Part shown: positions 28,901 to 45,070 of the stretch, one piece after another
How positions within the stretch are numbered: position 1 is the first letter of the stretch
How the letters are laid out: the number at the start of each line of letters is the position of its first letter
Assembly: GCF_036785885.1 (NCBI RefSeq)
Contig: NC_092312.1
Span: 20,168,001-20,232,000, forward strand
Source of the DNA: Coffea arabica
Taxonomy: Eukaryota > Streptophyta > Magnoliopsida > Gentianales > Rubiaceae
DNA: 64,000 nucleotides
Direction of reading: 5' to 3'
The notes under the pieces: generated by a model
What the model was told of the DNA's origin: nothing
Databases searched by the model: none
The model's input: the letters and a program-made list of their open reading frames with translations, nothing else
Position numbers and translations under genes: made by a program

Positions 28901-29228
28901 ATTTTAGGGTTTCGGTGATGTCTTTAGCAGAGGGGAGAGGTGGCTTGAGGGAAATGGGGAAGGAGTGGGAGGAGAGGTAGTTGTTGATGGAGTCAATAGA
29001 AGCTGATTGGTAGGATTTGTTGGTGATAGGGGCGGCGGAGGCGCGAGGTTTCATGCCAGCAGAGGAAGAAGGGCGGCTGCTGGCGAAGCTGGCGTCGGAG
29101 TCGCGGCCTGTGGAAATGAAGGCCCATGGTTCACCGGGTGTGGGGGCGACGCTGGTGGGTGTGGGTGGCGGAGGTCGTCGGTCGGATGCTAGGGAGTCGG
29201 CGGCTCGGCGGCGAGTGGAGTTTCTCAT
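25990..29228 (-). CDS. NDC80: Kinetochore protein NDC80/HEC1
   Basis: This is the outer-kinetochore subunit that binds spindle microtubules as part of the NDC80-NUF2-SPC24-SPC25 complex. Four exons give 586 aa: 29228-28096, 27862-27616, 26711-26565 and 26223-25990, all GT-AG and in phase. The basic, disordered N-terminal tail (about residues 1-75) starts MRNSTRRRAADS. The calponin-homology region follows, with ITNKSYQSASIDSINNYLSS, LKFLLSRMGF and the family signature HSWPSLLAVIHWLVQINIL. From about residue 230 the rest is long coiled coil rich in E, K and L, ending in a Cys/Leu segment. Arabidopsis NDC80 is 568 aa, so the model looks full length. A TTCCCGCC E2F-like core lies 42 bases before the ATG. 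Introns contain a MITE fragment and a fold-back repeat. Confidence 0.95.
26271..26364. mobile_element. MITE fragment, ACTGTAGCAC family, in NDC80 intron
   Basis: This copy begins TACTGTAGCACTTTTTTTATG, keeps GTATGTGAGATAAA and GATGATGCAAGCAAATAA, and ends at ACCATCCAAACAAACCC. The right terminus matches the other copies. The left terminal repeat is missing or decayed. Confidence 0.65.
26784..26895. repeat. Fold-back repeat (MITE-like) in NDC80 intron
   Basis: ATGAATGCCACATA on the left (about 26814-26827) pairs with TATGTGGCATTCAT on the right (about 26860-26874). Pairing extends outward imperfectly towards TGTATACATGGTTA and its partner TAAGCATGACAGTG. The loop is short and AT-rich. It looks like a small palindromic MITE. 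Confidence 0.6.
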
Positions 29229-29269
29229 CGTCGGAGATCAGTTGCGTGAAGCGTCAGTTGTCGATTGAC

Positions 29270-29277
29270 TTCCCGCC
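29270..29277 (-). promoter_or_regulatory. E2F-like core upstream of NDC80
   Basis: TTCCCGCC on the plus strand (GGCGGGAA on the coding strand) lies 42 bases upstream of the NDC80 ATG. It has the SCCGCC-type E2F core but lacks the third flanking T of TTTSSCGC. Its function is inferred from the known E2F control of mitotic genes. Confidence 0.4.
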
Positions 29278-29565
29278 TGATTGTTGTTGGTAAGTTTGGG
29301 TGGGAGTCTGCTTCGAGTTTCAAATTTCGAGAAAGTTGTCAATGGTCTAGACTTGGGCTTGGGCTTGCGGTATGAGATTCATGCATAGACCTATATATGA
29401 ATGACTGGTAAAAACAATTCCGAAATCCATTCCGCCTGTAAGCAAGCTAGATGGACTGGATGGTTTGGGAGGAAGCCTAAGAGAGATAGGCCTCCCACTT
29501 ACTCAATTCAAAAAAAAATGGAGATATTAAGGCTTTGTTTAAATATGAAAATTTTTTAAATAATA

Positions 29566-31758
29566 CTAGGGAGAGACAGCCCGCACGACGCGCGAGAATT
29601 TGGTACTTGTGATTCAAGACAATTAATGATTATTGTTTAATATTTTATAATATAGGAACTGAAGTATGATAATTTTTTCATGTGATTTTAATAGAAAAAT
29701 CATAAATTACATAGTGAGTCAATAAAAATAATGTGCAATAAGACATCCGTATCGTTATACTATATAACAATCCATTATGATCAAAGGTTATGTTTGAATT
29801 TCAACTGTAAAAATAAGGGTAGTTTGAAAATGTAAGAATGTTTGAAGTGTAATTGAAAAGTATCCAAAGGTCTCTTCTAAAACTTATCCAAGATAATAAA
29901 ATATTTTAAAGTATCAATTGGACCCTTCATCTCTCGAATCTATATATGTTCATGAAAGATCCCTCAAGCAATGCTTCTGATTTCTCTATTGACTTAAACT
30001 CAACCTTAATTATCATGTCAGGTTTATCCATCAATCACTTTGCGTCCAATCTAATATAAAATAATTTTATTTTTTACTAACTATTTATATAATTTGGTGG
30101 GCATAGTACGACTTAATCACATGTTTCTTACAAAGATAATAATGCCAAAAAATGATAGATAAATAAGAAACTTAAGTGATCTTTTTCAAAATTTTGTAGA
30201 AACTATTCAGATTTCATGTTTTTTGCTATGAGCATTTCTTTATAATCTCATAAATAAGTTTAAATCTGCATAATTGTTAAAGATTTGAATTGAGACTATC
30301 TTGATTATAAAAAATTGATGCAAATAATATTTTCTAAATTTGAAATTGTAGAAAATGGTAAGTAAAATCAGAAGAAATTCCTCATATGAATTTGAATTGC
30401 AAACTATAGGTAAAAACTACTTAATGATATTTTCCATTGTTTACTTGTATAAGTATCCAATATAACATTTCTACTTAATTGGCTCGTTTGAACTATGGAT
30501 AATAGTTGTTTCAATCAAATTAAGAAATATTATTTATCATTGTACAATATAAAATTATGAGTAAATAAATTAATACAATGCAATCAAAATGGTGCTGTAG
30601 CTAAAGCATTTAAACACATTAAGTTTCACTACAAATTCTTTTACATAGCATAAAAAAACAAATTTTTTGTATTTAAAACTATATAAACAGTATAATACAA
30701 GAACGAGATCATAACATGGAAAGCAAATAGAGTGCAAATGACATCTTAGTACTATGTAGCATGATTATTTTTCTTTTTTAGTTTCAATGAAGTACAAAAT
30801 TCTAAATTAATAAATTTTATAATCATAAAATTTCCAATTAAAATAAACACAAGCTGAATTCCAAATCATATTACATGAAAAAATAACTACTTGAACCATA
30901 ACTGCTGAAATGTAGTCAACAGATCCCTGGAGTAAAAAATAATAGGAGAAAGTTCATGAGAAATAAGGCTATTTGACTTAAATAAATAGATAATATCTTG
31001 GCTGAGGAGGAGAAGATGATAAAATTGCTTTTCTGATTATTTTAGAAAGTAACGACATTATCTCAAATTGTACTTTGACCAGAGACAGAATCTATAGGAT
31101 CTACTAAGAAAAACAATACAATTAGTCAGTTTTTGAAATTAGAAGTATTAAAAGGCAAACTATATGGAGTTATTGAATAAACCAATCATCAGGAAAAAAA
31201 AAAACTACAATCGAATAAAACAAACCCAGAGAACTCACCTCAATTTAAAGGAAAATCTATGCATTTCACCAAATATTTAATAACCATAATAAAATCAAAG
31301 AGGTGAAACTGAAAAAGAAGAAAGGGTATCGGCTAAACATGAGGACATAAATATGATAATGATTGTTCAGATAATAATTAAGTTAATTAATTGTAATTAA
31401 AATCCAATTATGTAAACATCCAATTTATTCCTTAACAAGAAAGGTTTCAAGAAATTGGAAGGCTTGGATGTTAGTATAATAAATGATTAAAAAGGACTTT
31501 TATGTAATTCTATCAAAATACAAGTTTTATTCAGTTGTACTTGATACTCAACTTGGAACCAAACATTGTAACATACCAAACCTGCCCCTAACCTTAAATG
31601 TCTGAAAGGTTATATAAGTAATTATAGTGAAATTAAAGCTATAATGACTTGTACTCAATGTTCCAATTACTCTTCAAACACTCTCACATTCCCAAAATAG
31701 CCTTATTACCCCTGCGGTTGAAATCTAGTTCTAAACTCGTTCTTATATAGTATAAGGA
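29566..31758 (-). mobile_element. Probable non-autonomous Helitron (about 2.2 kb)
   Basis: Read on the minus strand, the element starts TCCTTATACTATATAAGAAC at 31758. This matches the plant Helitron 5' end (TC followed by a TATACTAT...ATAAGAA-like stretch). It ends with a GC-rich palindrome (CGCGCGTCGTGCGGGC, about 29578-29593), then TGTCTCTCC and CTAG at 29569-29566. The flanking bases are A on the 5' side and T on the 3' side, the usual Helitron target, with no target-site duplication. The 3' hairpin is imperfect. There is no Rep/helicase coding sequence inside, so it would be non-autonomous. Evidence is terminal structure only. Confidence 0.6.
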
Positions 31759-31762
31759 TAAG

Positions 31763-31898
31763 GATTTGTTTGCATCATAAATATATTTTTTTTAATTCAC
31801 TTTTTTTATATTTTCAATCATCCTTTTATTTCATATACATCAAATTATAGTAATTATTTTAAATAATATTTTAGATAATACTTTATCCAAACAAACCC
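31763..31898. mobile_element. MITE, ACTGTAGCAC family, next to the Helitron end
   Basis: The left end is GATTTGTTTGCAT and the right end TTATCCAAACAAACCCT. The core is in reverse orientation (TTTATTTCATATACATCAAA then TATAGTAA). The interior lies only a few bases from the Helitron 5' terminus, so one may have inserted beside the other. Confidence 0.55.
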
Positions 31899-33126
31899 TA
31901 AAATTTTCTAAGAATTCCTTCTTTTTTTTGAGGGAGTAACACAAGATTATTCTCTTTTATTGTACTGGCTTTTTTTGGAGGGCAACATAAGAAGGGTTGT
32001 GCTCTACTAAAATAAACATATGAAAATAAAATGGACATATGAAAATTTTTTGAGAATTCCTTCTAGCCAACATATAAACATATTTAAATAAAATAATAGA
32101 TATTTGTGTAACAGTTTCTACTTGAGGGTTTATAGATACTCATAATTGTTGTTATAATTAAAATTGAGAGGAATTTTTAATTCAATATTGATGTATCATT
32201 TTGTATTTTTTCATTTATCTCATTAGGAGAAGAAAATGTCAAATTTTGATATTCAAATCACTCATGAATATTCATTCCGCAGTCAATAGTCAATGGTTCA
32301 AATTTGTCATAAATTTACTTTTGTGAATGAAAATCCATATTTGATTTTTAATAGAAAGCGAAAGAAGTTGGCCATCATTTAAGGATGAAGATTGGAAGAA
32401 AGTTGGGCGAAGTAGTAATGAGAAATGGATTGTAAGTAGAAATCGCTCTGTTTGAAACGTTTCATTCACACAAAAAAAGGGGATTTTAGTTGACTTTTTA
32501 AAGTTTTTTTAAGGATTTAGTAGATGATTAACGGTAACCCTTAATTAGAATTATTACAGATGATTAATGATCAAGATTGGCCTAACACTTCAGATTAAAA
32601 AAATTTGTCATTCATTCTCCCTTTTCCTCTTCTTGACCTAGAAAAAGAAAAAGTGCCATCCTAATTTACTCATGTGCAAAACTCTAACAATAAAATACCC
32701 CAAATAGTAGTGAAAAATTAGAAACTTTTTAGAGTGTGCAAGGATGATAATAAGTTTCGGTTGAAAATTTTTGAAATATTCTCCCAACACATTTTTTATT
32801 ATTTTTTTACTTCAATCACATTACTAGAATTATTTCTATTAAACTTCAAAAATTTGCAATCCATTACATACAAAGTTTTGATGATTTTGTAGAGGCACCA
32901 AATCCAAGGTCAAAGTCTAATTTGGGGTCGGCATATGTTTTTTTTTTAAATCTTTTATATATGTAACCCAATTTCTGTAAATCGAGAAATTGTGAAAAAT
33001 AGGCTTGGCCCAAAAGTGAGAAGGCAGGGAAAAATCCCTCTTCCCTCCAAATACTCCCAAACCCCTGCAGGCTGCAGAACACAAAATCCCTCTCCCACTT
33101 CAAAGCCACCCCTCCCAAAATATTAA

Positions 33127-37412
<4,286 letters not shown>

Positions 37413-38817
37413 TTTAGGCTTACCATCTAATTGCAGCCCAATGGGCGGGATGTATGATCATTTACGTGGATAGACAACTAGAGTTGCACATTTTTCTTTT
37501 GTACCATCGTAGCTTTGTTACTGATATATGAGTGATTCTATTGTTCTGATCTGCTGGAAATTGAACTGCTTAATTACCACTTTTGCTGTATGCGGTTATT
37601 TGCCGCTTGCGACTGCATGGTTGTATTACCTTCTTTAGTCGGCCTACACGTCAGGGGGTGGCGGTAAAATATGAGATACTTATTTTAAGCCGCCAAATTT
37701 TGGGTCATAAATTTTTGATCCATGCTAGAGCTGAAGGCAAATTATTTTTGAGGGTCATTTGAATCTTCGTAATTATGGTTGTGGGGCTAATTGGATCTGA
37801 ACGTAAAGCATTTTGCCTTCTACACAGGAGTTCACATCTTCTATGGTTGAGGAAGTGGATGGCATTTAGGCGTTTGTTAGTTCTTCGGAAACGACCCATT
37901 TTGGATATGGAATAAAAATCCTTATTCTTTGAAGGATACGAATCCTAGCTTTGATGCCATAACATTTTGCATGCAATTTTCCCTTTTCCGCATTGATTTC
38001 TGGGACCTATTAGCTGAAGAATGGAAGCAATTTGTTGCTATTCGATTCAGAGTGATGTTCTTGCAACCTCCCATTTCGGAGGAGGATTAGGTTGGTTGAT
38101 ACGAGGAAAAGAGTGCAAGTGAGGAGGGGTCTAAAATCTACTTGCACTACCATAATCCAAAGCAGTACTTTACAGATCAACGGGCAGCTAAAGGTAGCTA
38201 GTTTAGCTGTAATTCTGATAATGTCACGTGAAATATCAAATATGTCCGGGGAAGAGGAAGGCCCCAACCATGCCATGCCTTCTTTATGTTCTTCATACGT
38301 AGAACAAAACCTAGCCTAGTTATGCGTTTTTTATGTTTTGGATCTTTTTGGCATATTCTCCCCTTAGAAGAAAGAGAGAGAGAGAGAGAGAATTATTGTT
38401 GTCGTCAGAGCGTGAATGTTGTAATCCTGAACTGATCGATCTTTTGCCACAAGTCCGGTAAATCAACTGAGTTAACGCCATCTCATAGATTTTTACCTTT
38501 CTACTTGACCAATTACACATTCTTGCCTGAAAACTCAAAATGATGTACCGTGGAGTATTATTATTATGACTGAAAACATACGCATTATTAATTTTGCTGC
38601 ATCATAAATGTCAAAGACTGAAACTTTCAGAGGAAGAAAGAGCCTCAGATTTTTTATATGGAAGTTGTGGAAAGATGTTTGAAGAAAGTACTGTTTTCAT
38701 GCTTTGAAATTTGAATAGCTAGTAGCAGTAGAATGGAAGTTGGATTTAGCAAGGACAGCGACGCATGCCTTTAATATATACTTATTTATTATAGAGAGAT
38801 AAGAGTTTAGACAATTC

Positions 38818-38839
38818 TTTTTTTTTTTTTTTGTCAAAA
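38818..38839 (-). mobile_element. Almost empty poly(A) retroposition footprint (minus strand)
   Basis: TTAGACAATTC occurs at 38807-38817 and 38840-38850, a perfect 11-bp direct repeat. Between them are only 14-15 T residues and GTCAAAA. On the minus strand this reads TTTTGAC followed by poly(A). The arrangement mirrors the insertion at 14578-14597. Confidence 0.55.
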
Positions 38840-38872
38840 TTAGACAATTCACAAATCCAACCAACATTCCAA

Positions 38873-38877
<5 letters not shown>

Positions 38878-38912
<35 letters not shown>
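38878..38912. repeat. (GA)n microsatellite
   Basis: An unbroken 35-base run of alternating G and A, directly visible. Confidence 0.95.
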
Positions 38913-38915
<3 letters not shown>

Positions 38916-39834
38916 CTTTGATGAACCAACCACGAAATTACTTCACCAAACTATTTGGAGCTTTTCTGGTTGCAAATGTCGTCAGCATGTGCCGGATCTT
39001 TCTACCGAAAGCTAGCTGGAGATTGTCAGTATAAACCAAAATCAATTTTGAAGATGAAAAAATTGTAGCTGGGTAGAATCTTCAATACTAGTCGCTGTCT
39101 AACGATGGTATGCACTGTTGTCCTGAGAAGGACGGAGGAGAAGAAAAACATGACAACATGAAAGAGCAATCGAGAGAGCTTTTCAAGATGTTACACGAAT
39201 TTGCCAATGACATGTATCCAGCAAAATGGACGGAGGAATAAACCGGAGCGTGTCCATCGTGTCAGTTTTTTTCGATATACCGTACACACCAAGCTACATC
39301 TGTAGCTCATATTATCGACTTGAACACGAACCTCAAAAAAATGGAAAAAGAACTCGCCCCTCTAAAACCCCTTCTAGATTCCACACAATTGAGCAAAATG
39401 ATGAAGAGAAATTTTTACGCCGGTACGGAATAACTACAGGACCCGGTGGCTACTCCATGACCAAAAAAAATGATGAATCAATAATGTTATTTTCGCTCTT
39501 TTAATATCATTTCTTAATTATTGATTGGACCTAAATATTATAAGATAATTACCCTCAAGAAAGGCTGGTGTAATTTTTAAAATCTCGGGGAAGGCCAGTG
39601 AAATAATCAAAAAATTCAAGGGAAGTTTCTAAAATTATTCCTAAGTGGAACCCTCGTATATTTACATGAAACATTTTTAATAGGTGCAGAAAATAATTGC
39701 TAGACTTAGCATTTGCTCCGGACCAACATAAAAATTCTCCAAAATGGCTGCCTAGATCAAAGAAATAAAACCAAGGTCGAAGCATTTTACTTTCCAATTC
39801 TACGATTTTTTGGTCCCATAAACGTACTCATGAG

Positions 39835-39977
39835 TGTTTGGATAGAACATTAACTGTAGCACTTTTTGTGATATGATGCATGTGAGATAAAAAGATGACT
39901 GAAAATATAAAAAAGCAGGGTTAAAAAATGCGCTTGCGATGCAAGCGAAATATTATTTAAAATAATATATCCAAACA
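39835..39977. mobile_element. MITE, ACTGTAGCAC family (well preserved)
   Basis: Terminal inverted repeats are GTTTGGATA (39836-39844) and TATCCAAAC (39968-39976). The interior has AACTGTAGCACTTTTTGTGA and GCATGTGAGATAAAAAG in forward orientation, then GATGCAAGC. About 143 bp, with no coding capacity. Confidence 0.75.
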
Positions 39978-40489
39978 AGGCCAATACTATGGCTCCATGA
40001 TTTTGAATCTGAACGAGAAAGAGACAAAGTACTGTATAAAAAAGGTAGGAGTGGGTGTAGAATAAAAATAGGCATAGTCTGAATCATGTGCTAAAAAAAA
40101 AAAAAGAAGTAAATGTACTCGTATATGTCGCCACGCCTCTTTGGAGAACTGGTTCCGCTTTTCGGTAGCTTTTCTATCATGGGAGAAGAGAGGAGTACGA
40201 AAAGTTGGAGGAGTAATCACGGGATTGCCATGAAATTGAACCATCCAAGACAACTACCTACTTGGCTCTGAAAATTATAACAAATAGTCATCGACGATAA
40301 ATGTATTTAGGTATTTTCACTGCAGTATCTACTTTTTTTTATTTGGTTAAATACATGCACTATGTGAAAAGAAAAAATAGTCTTCTGAGTACAGAAGAAT
40401 CCATGTCCATTCTTCGCTAATTACACTTTTAACTCAAATTTTGCCAACCACCATCCTCTAACCGTATAATCTAAAAAATAACAGGGTTT

Positions 40490-40646
40490 TTTGGATTGTA
40501 AGTTATTTGGGATATTTTTACTGTAGCACTTTTTGTGACGCGATGTATATGAGATAAAAAGGTAATTGAAAAAATAAAAATGTGTATTGGAAATTGTAAT
40601 GATGATGTAAGCAAATAAAATTGGGGAAATAATACTCAATCCAAAG
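40490..40646. mobile_element. MITE, ACTGTAGCAC family (well preserved)
   Basis: Terminal inverted repeats are TTTGGATTG (40490-40498) and CAATCCAAA (40638-40646). The interior has TACTGTAGCACTTTTTGTGA, GTATATGAGATAAAAAGG and GATGATGTAAGCAAATAA in forward orientation. It lies about 510 bp after the previous copy. Confidence 0.75.
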
Positions 40647-40859
40647 ATTCCATGATGTTTTACTAATGTTGTAATGATGTGGTAATTTAGGGGTTGTTTG
40701 CATGTGTACATGTTGAACTCAGATGGTATCATTTTTATAACCATTGCATCTTACCTGCGACCCTTTTGATGTCTCGATAAATTTGTCATCATGTGGTTAT
40801 TTTGAAATTACCCGTAGATGTTGAATTCGAACAACATTTAACGTCTCTCACGCACTAAC

Positions 40860-40980
40860 TTTGTTTTAATTGTAATTTTTTTTTCAAAAAATTTTACGAT
40901 CAATCATCATTTTATTTTATATATATCAAATTATTATCATATATTTTTTGATAAACATTTTAAAAAATAGCAATCCAAAC
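40860..40980. mobile_element. Degenerate MITE, ACTGTAGCAC family (reverse)
   Basis: The end CAATCCAAAC is clear at 40971-40980. The interior TTTATTTTATATATATCAAA corresponds to the reverse of the family core. The left end is decayed (TTTGTTTTAATTG). Confidence 0.45.
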
Positions 40981-41345
40981 TTGCTGTGAAGGACTTTATA
41001 TCGATACCAAGACAAAGGGCAATACAGGAAATTTCTTTTTTTTTTAAAAAATAAAATCAAGTCGCGAATATAATACGACTAGTCTGATTTTTTATTTTTA
41101 TTTTCAAATTTGCTGCTAAGTTTACATTACGTGTTACTTACTTTTGGAACGAAAAAAAAAAAAGGAAAAAAAGACCATGCTGTTAATATTATTGTCATGG
41201 TCACGCCTCCCCATGTTGATAAAAACTGCTACCAGTATAGCTCACGTCACCTTACTCCCAAATTCTCCCACCTCCCCACTACGCTTCGCGTGTATTCACT
41301 TTCACATCGCCACCCGCTCCCTCTTCCAGACAAGGTCGACGGCTG

Positions 41346-41510
41346 TGTTTGGATAAGAAGTGTTTTTTTTTTTCCTTTTTTAGAATGCTCTTTTTATTCA
41401 TCATAAACGCTTTTTAATTATTTTTTTATACTTTTAATAGTAATATTTTTATCTCATATACGTTATATTATACAAAAAATTTCTGCATCATTTTAAAAAA
41501 CAAATCAAAG
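41346..41510. mobile_element. Degenerate MITE, ACTGTAGCAC family (reverse)
   Basis: The left terminal repeat TGTTTGGATA is intact at 41346-41355. The interior has TTTTATCTCATATACGTTAT, the reverse of the family core. The right end (ACAAATCAAAG) is decayed. Confidence 0.5.
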
Positions 41511-41878
41511 CATCTTTGACACTAACAGATTAATTGAATTTTAAAACAAGTTCAACTATAAAAATGTGTTTGGAATTTCATTTATCATCGAGTTGTGGCC
41601 AATTCAAATCAAAACCTATCATTGCTTTAATTTTTTAATATGGACTTGAGATTTGAGCTCAATTATCTAAGTTTGAAAATTACTAAAAATCATTTGCACT
41701 TCTACCACTAATATTTACTAATTTATTCATTATAGACACGATTTTTCGTGAAAAAGTATTTACAATTTCTAATAAAATTTAAACTAACATTTAATACAAT
41801 TCTCCTATTATCAAAATAACCTCACATATCAAACGCACAATTCTCACTCTCCCATTAAAAACTCGGCCTCGAGTATTA

Positions 41879-42173
41879 GAGCAAATTATCTCGATGATCA
41901 CTAAATTTTTGCAATCGTCGAGTTTTGGCCACTGAACTAGTAAATGTCTGATTTTGGTCACTAAAATGTATAAAAGTTAAGACTCGAGGCCATTCTGTTA
42001 AATGTAATCGTTAAGTTTGCCAATCTGATTGCCCGCGCTATTTCCAAGACGAAAGAAATGGGCAAATTAAGAAGTTTAACACGTATCTTTAGAAACTAAA
42101 TTAGACTTTTAATAGTTCAGCGGTCAAAACTCGACGATTGCAAAAGTTTAGTGGTCATTCAAATAATTTGTTC
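41879..42173. mobile_element. Mutator-like MITE with about 73-bp terminal inverted repeats
   Basis: The left arm begins GAGCAAATTAT and contains GCAATCGTCGAGTTTTGGCC. The right arm, reverse-complemented, begins GAACAAATTAT and contains GCAATCGTCGAGTTTTGACC. Similarity continues to GTCTGA/GTCTAA, about 73 bases in each arm. The flanks CGAGTATTA (41870-41878) and CAAATATTA (42174-42182) agree at 7 of 9 positions, as for a decayed 9-bp Mutator-type target duplication. No transposase is encoded. Confidence 0.8.
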
Positions 42174-42650
42174 CAAATATTATTACAACTAAAATTTCAA
42201 TATCATAACTCAAAAAAAAAAAAAACAAGGGACTTCTTGAGTTTAAAGATTCATTGAATTCAAGATTCATCGTCCTCCTATCAAGGAGTTATTTAGACTT
42301 TAGATTTTACTTCTAATTTTTTGTTCTTGAAACAAATCTTATTTTTACGCTTTCACTGCTGCATCAAATCTTGTAGTATTCATTTAGAATATATACTGAA
42401 GCTGAAATCCAACATAATCGAAGTTTTAATTAAATTTAGGCATGACGACAGAATGTGGCTAGGCTGCCCAGGCGGAAATGTGTATCTAACTCTCCCCTAC
42501 GAGAGCGTGAAACTGCCATCCCCAAAGTAAAGCCCCTTCTTCTTCTTCTCTCTCCCACCCTGGTTGGACCAGTGACTGAGAGAGTAGCGTACAAACAACT
42601 CTCAGCCGAATCGCATAAATCAACCGTTCCCCCTTCCCCTTCGCTTTTCC

Positions 42651-42660
42651 TTTAAATATA
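42651..42660 (+). promoter_or_regulatory. Likely TATA box of the DUF1644 gene
   Basis: TTTAAATATA is followed at once by a (CT)n run at about 42662-42679, which is common at plant transcription starts. A leader exon ending at 42960 fits this position. Confidence 0.45.
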
Positions 42661-42960
42661 ATCTCTCTCTCTCTCTCTCCCCATCTTTTGACTCCTTTAT
42701 TTATTTATTCATTCATTCATTTTTGCCATTTCCAACTCCTAAAATTGTAGTAGTAAAACATCAGCGAACAGGGAAAATTAGAAAAATGCCCGCGCTCTCT
42801 CATTTCTGTTTTCCCTCGACCTCTCCGTATCCGTAACCCTAGCTTTTTCCCTTTCTCTCTATCTGTATCTTCCTCTCTTTCTCTCTCTGTATAAATTATC
42901 CCTCCAGTTGTCTCTGCGCGAATTTCATCCCGCTATCATCCAAATTCAAGAAATATCCCG

Positions 42961-45057
42961 GTAAGATGAATTGGATGGAATTTGTGATGGCTTTAGTATT
43001 TGTAAATTCGTGTTAATTATATTAAGTTGGATGAATCTCAGATGTGGATTGCAAAAATGTCAGAAGCCATGTGCAATGGAGATTTTTCTTTGTAATTTTT
43101 AAATGAGCAAACTTTCCTACTTTTTTCTCGTCCAGGATTATTTTATTTGTATTACCGCGATTAGTTTATTCAATTATCTAACTGTCTAGTCGCGTGATTA
43201 TTTGGGTTTTGCACGTTATCTGGTGATTTGGATGTATTATTCTGATACGGCCACTCTCAATACTATAAAAAGGTTGATTTTTTTTTTTGGGGGAATGTAT
43301 GAGGAATGCTTAGGTTCATTTCATATCGGTAAGATCCAGATACGATCGAAGTGCGTAGGTGGGTTTGCTTGCTTTTGTCAAATTTAGATTGCATGTTTGT
43401 TGGAGGATTAATTCTTTGTTTCGCCATTGTTTTTGTTGTACTGATCAATAGTCAATTATTCGAGGTGAATGAAGGTATAATTTGGCTACAATTGTTCTTT
43501 GATTGAATCGAATTACTCAAGACATGTTTGTTGTGTGCCATAATTTGGGGAGAAATGATGATTTGTTGGTGGGTAGCATATGCATAACAAAAAAAAAAGA
43601 AGAAAAATTCTGAACTTTCTAATTGTCAATTATTCACTCATGAATGATGGCTGGCAGTGAGGTTAAGCAGTCTAGAGTAAACCGGATAAAGAATTGGAAG
43701 AGACCGATATTTTTGTACTACTTTTTTGTCCTCCCATTTACACCTTGAGTTGTCGTGCTGCTGAAAGAATTAATGACCAGTTGTTAAGGTCATCTTTGTT
43801 TTCTGGATCATCTGCATCTCTATTATTCAGAGTTTATATGTTTAAGGGATACATGCCTCCAATTGACCTGTTTATCTGCTTATTGTTGCTGGTTAATTTT
43901 GTCCTCTACCATCTGTTAACTGAATGCTATAGAATCTCTAAACATTGAAAACTGGTTTGCTACATGTTTTACTAAGCATGATATATCTATATACAACCAG
44001 GTCATTTGCTTTATGGCTCTTTTCTAGTAAATTCCAATTGCATCAGATTAGCATGTTGGGAAAATAGGTAGCAAGTTTACAGCAAGAATACATGGTCTTG
44101 TTCTCTTAGATGCAATTCGGAATATCTTGTCTTTTATGTGGGCCCTGAACCACCAATCTTTATGTAGTTATTTGAAAATTTTCAGTTATTTGAATGTTGA
44201 TATTTTTAAGCTGTATCACATATTTCATCTATCATTGATGTGTGGAAGCAGTTCTTTTGAGTGTAATAGAGGGTGACTTGTGCTTGAAAGCGGTAGTTTG
44301 TCTGTAATTGCAAACGAGCAAGGCGCAGCTAGTGCTTGTTAGTTTGGGCACTTATTTTCTGATCTGATGGTCCTCTATGTGTGTAGAGGCAGGATGCATG
44401 TCCCTTTATCATGATGGTGGGAGCAGTAGTGGTTATCAACTATTGTTTGTTGTTTTCACATGATCTTTTGAGTCATACAAAGGTTACAGGATTTGTTCAG
44501 ATAAGTTGAGAAATGCCTGTTTGGAAAAAGGAGTGTTTCTTGTCTCTTGGACGAATTTATTATCAGTCTGTTATTTAGTTAAATAGTCTTTGGTGAAAAA
44601 CTAGGAGTAATTTCTTTGCCTGAAATGGATCTTTATATTCACTATATTTGGACCTGTCCAGATGTGATATGTTCTTTTACATTGTACAACAACTTTTTTT
44701 GTGCTTGGCGTGAAATGTCCAAATGTTCAGTGGTCTTCGAATATTATTCATGATGTCCCACTATTCACTGTCGATAATTGTGCCGAATGTGAATTTATAA
44801 CCGTTCTATTCAACTGACAATTGTTGCATATGGTGATATGCTTTCTGATGCATGTGTTTATTGATGCTGTGTGAATCTTGTTTGTAGTAGGGGAAGATGG
44901 TTGGTGCAATAAGTTAATAGTTCAGTGCTAGATTGATTTGAGATGTTTCTTGTAGTTGAGCTTCAAATGTAGATTTTAGAGATGTGCTACATTGCTTTCT
45001 TGTTTGTCATTATCAACAGGGTATATTGTTTGATGATGTTTCCAATTTTACTTGCAG
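42961..45057 (+). other. Probable 5'-UTR intron of the DUF1644 gene
   Basis: The donor is ATCCCG|GTAAGATG at 42961 and the acceptor TACTTGCAG|ATTT ending at 45057. The intron is 2097 bases and ends 13 bases before the ATG. Inside are T-rich stretches and no conserved frame. Long leader introns often raise expression of plant genes; no transcript evidence is available here. Confidence 0.6.
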
Positions 45058-45070
45058 ATTTATTAAGGAA

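Larger units (their letters stand above)
37413..42650. other. Intergenic region rich in small mobile elements
   Basis: This is about 5.2 kb from the MSI1 3' UTR to the DUF1644 promoter. It holds microsatellites, one poly(T) retroposition footprint, four ACTGTAGCAC-family MITE copies and a Mutator-like fold-back element, all listed separately. Open frames such as 39226-39504 and 42321-42530 show no known domain. I see no gene. Confidence 0.65.

Noticed and set aside
29007-29268. Gly/Ala-rich open frames opposite the first NDC80 exon
   Set aside because: They are antisense to the GC-rich NDC80 N-terminal coding sequence.
44984-45070. Upstream extension of the DUF1644 frame
   Set aside because: It lies within the leader intron and contains the splice acceptor; conserved sequence begins at 45071.
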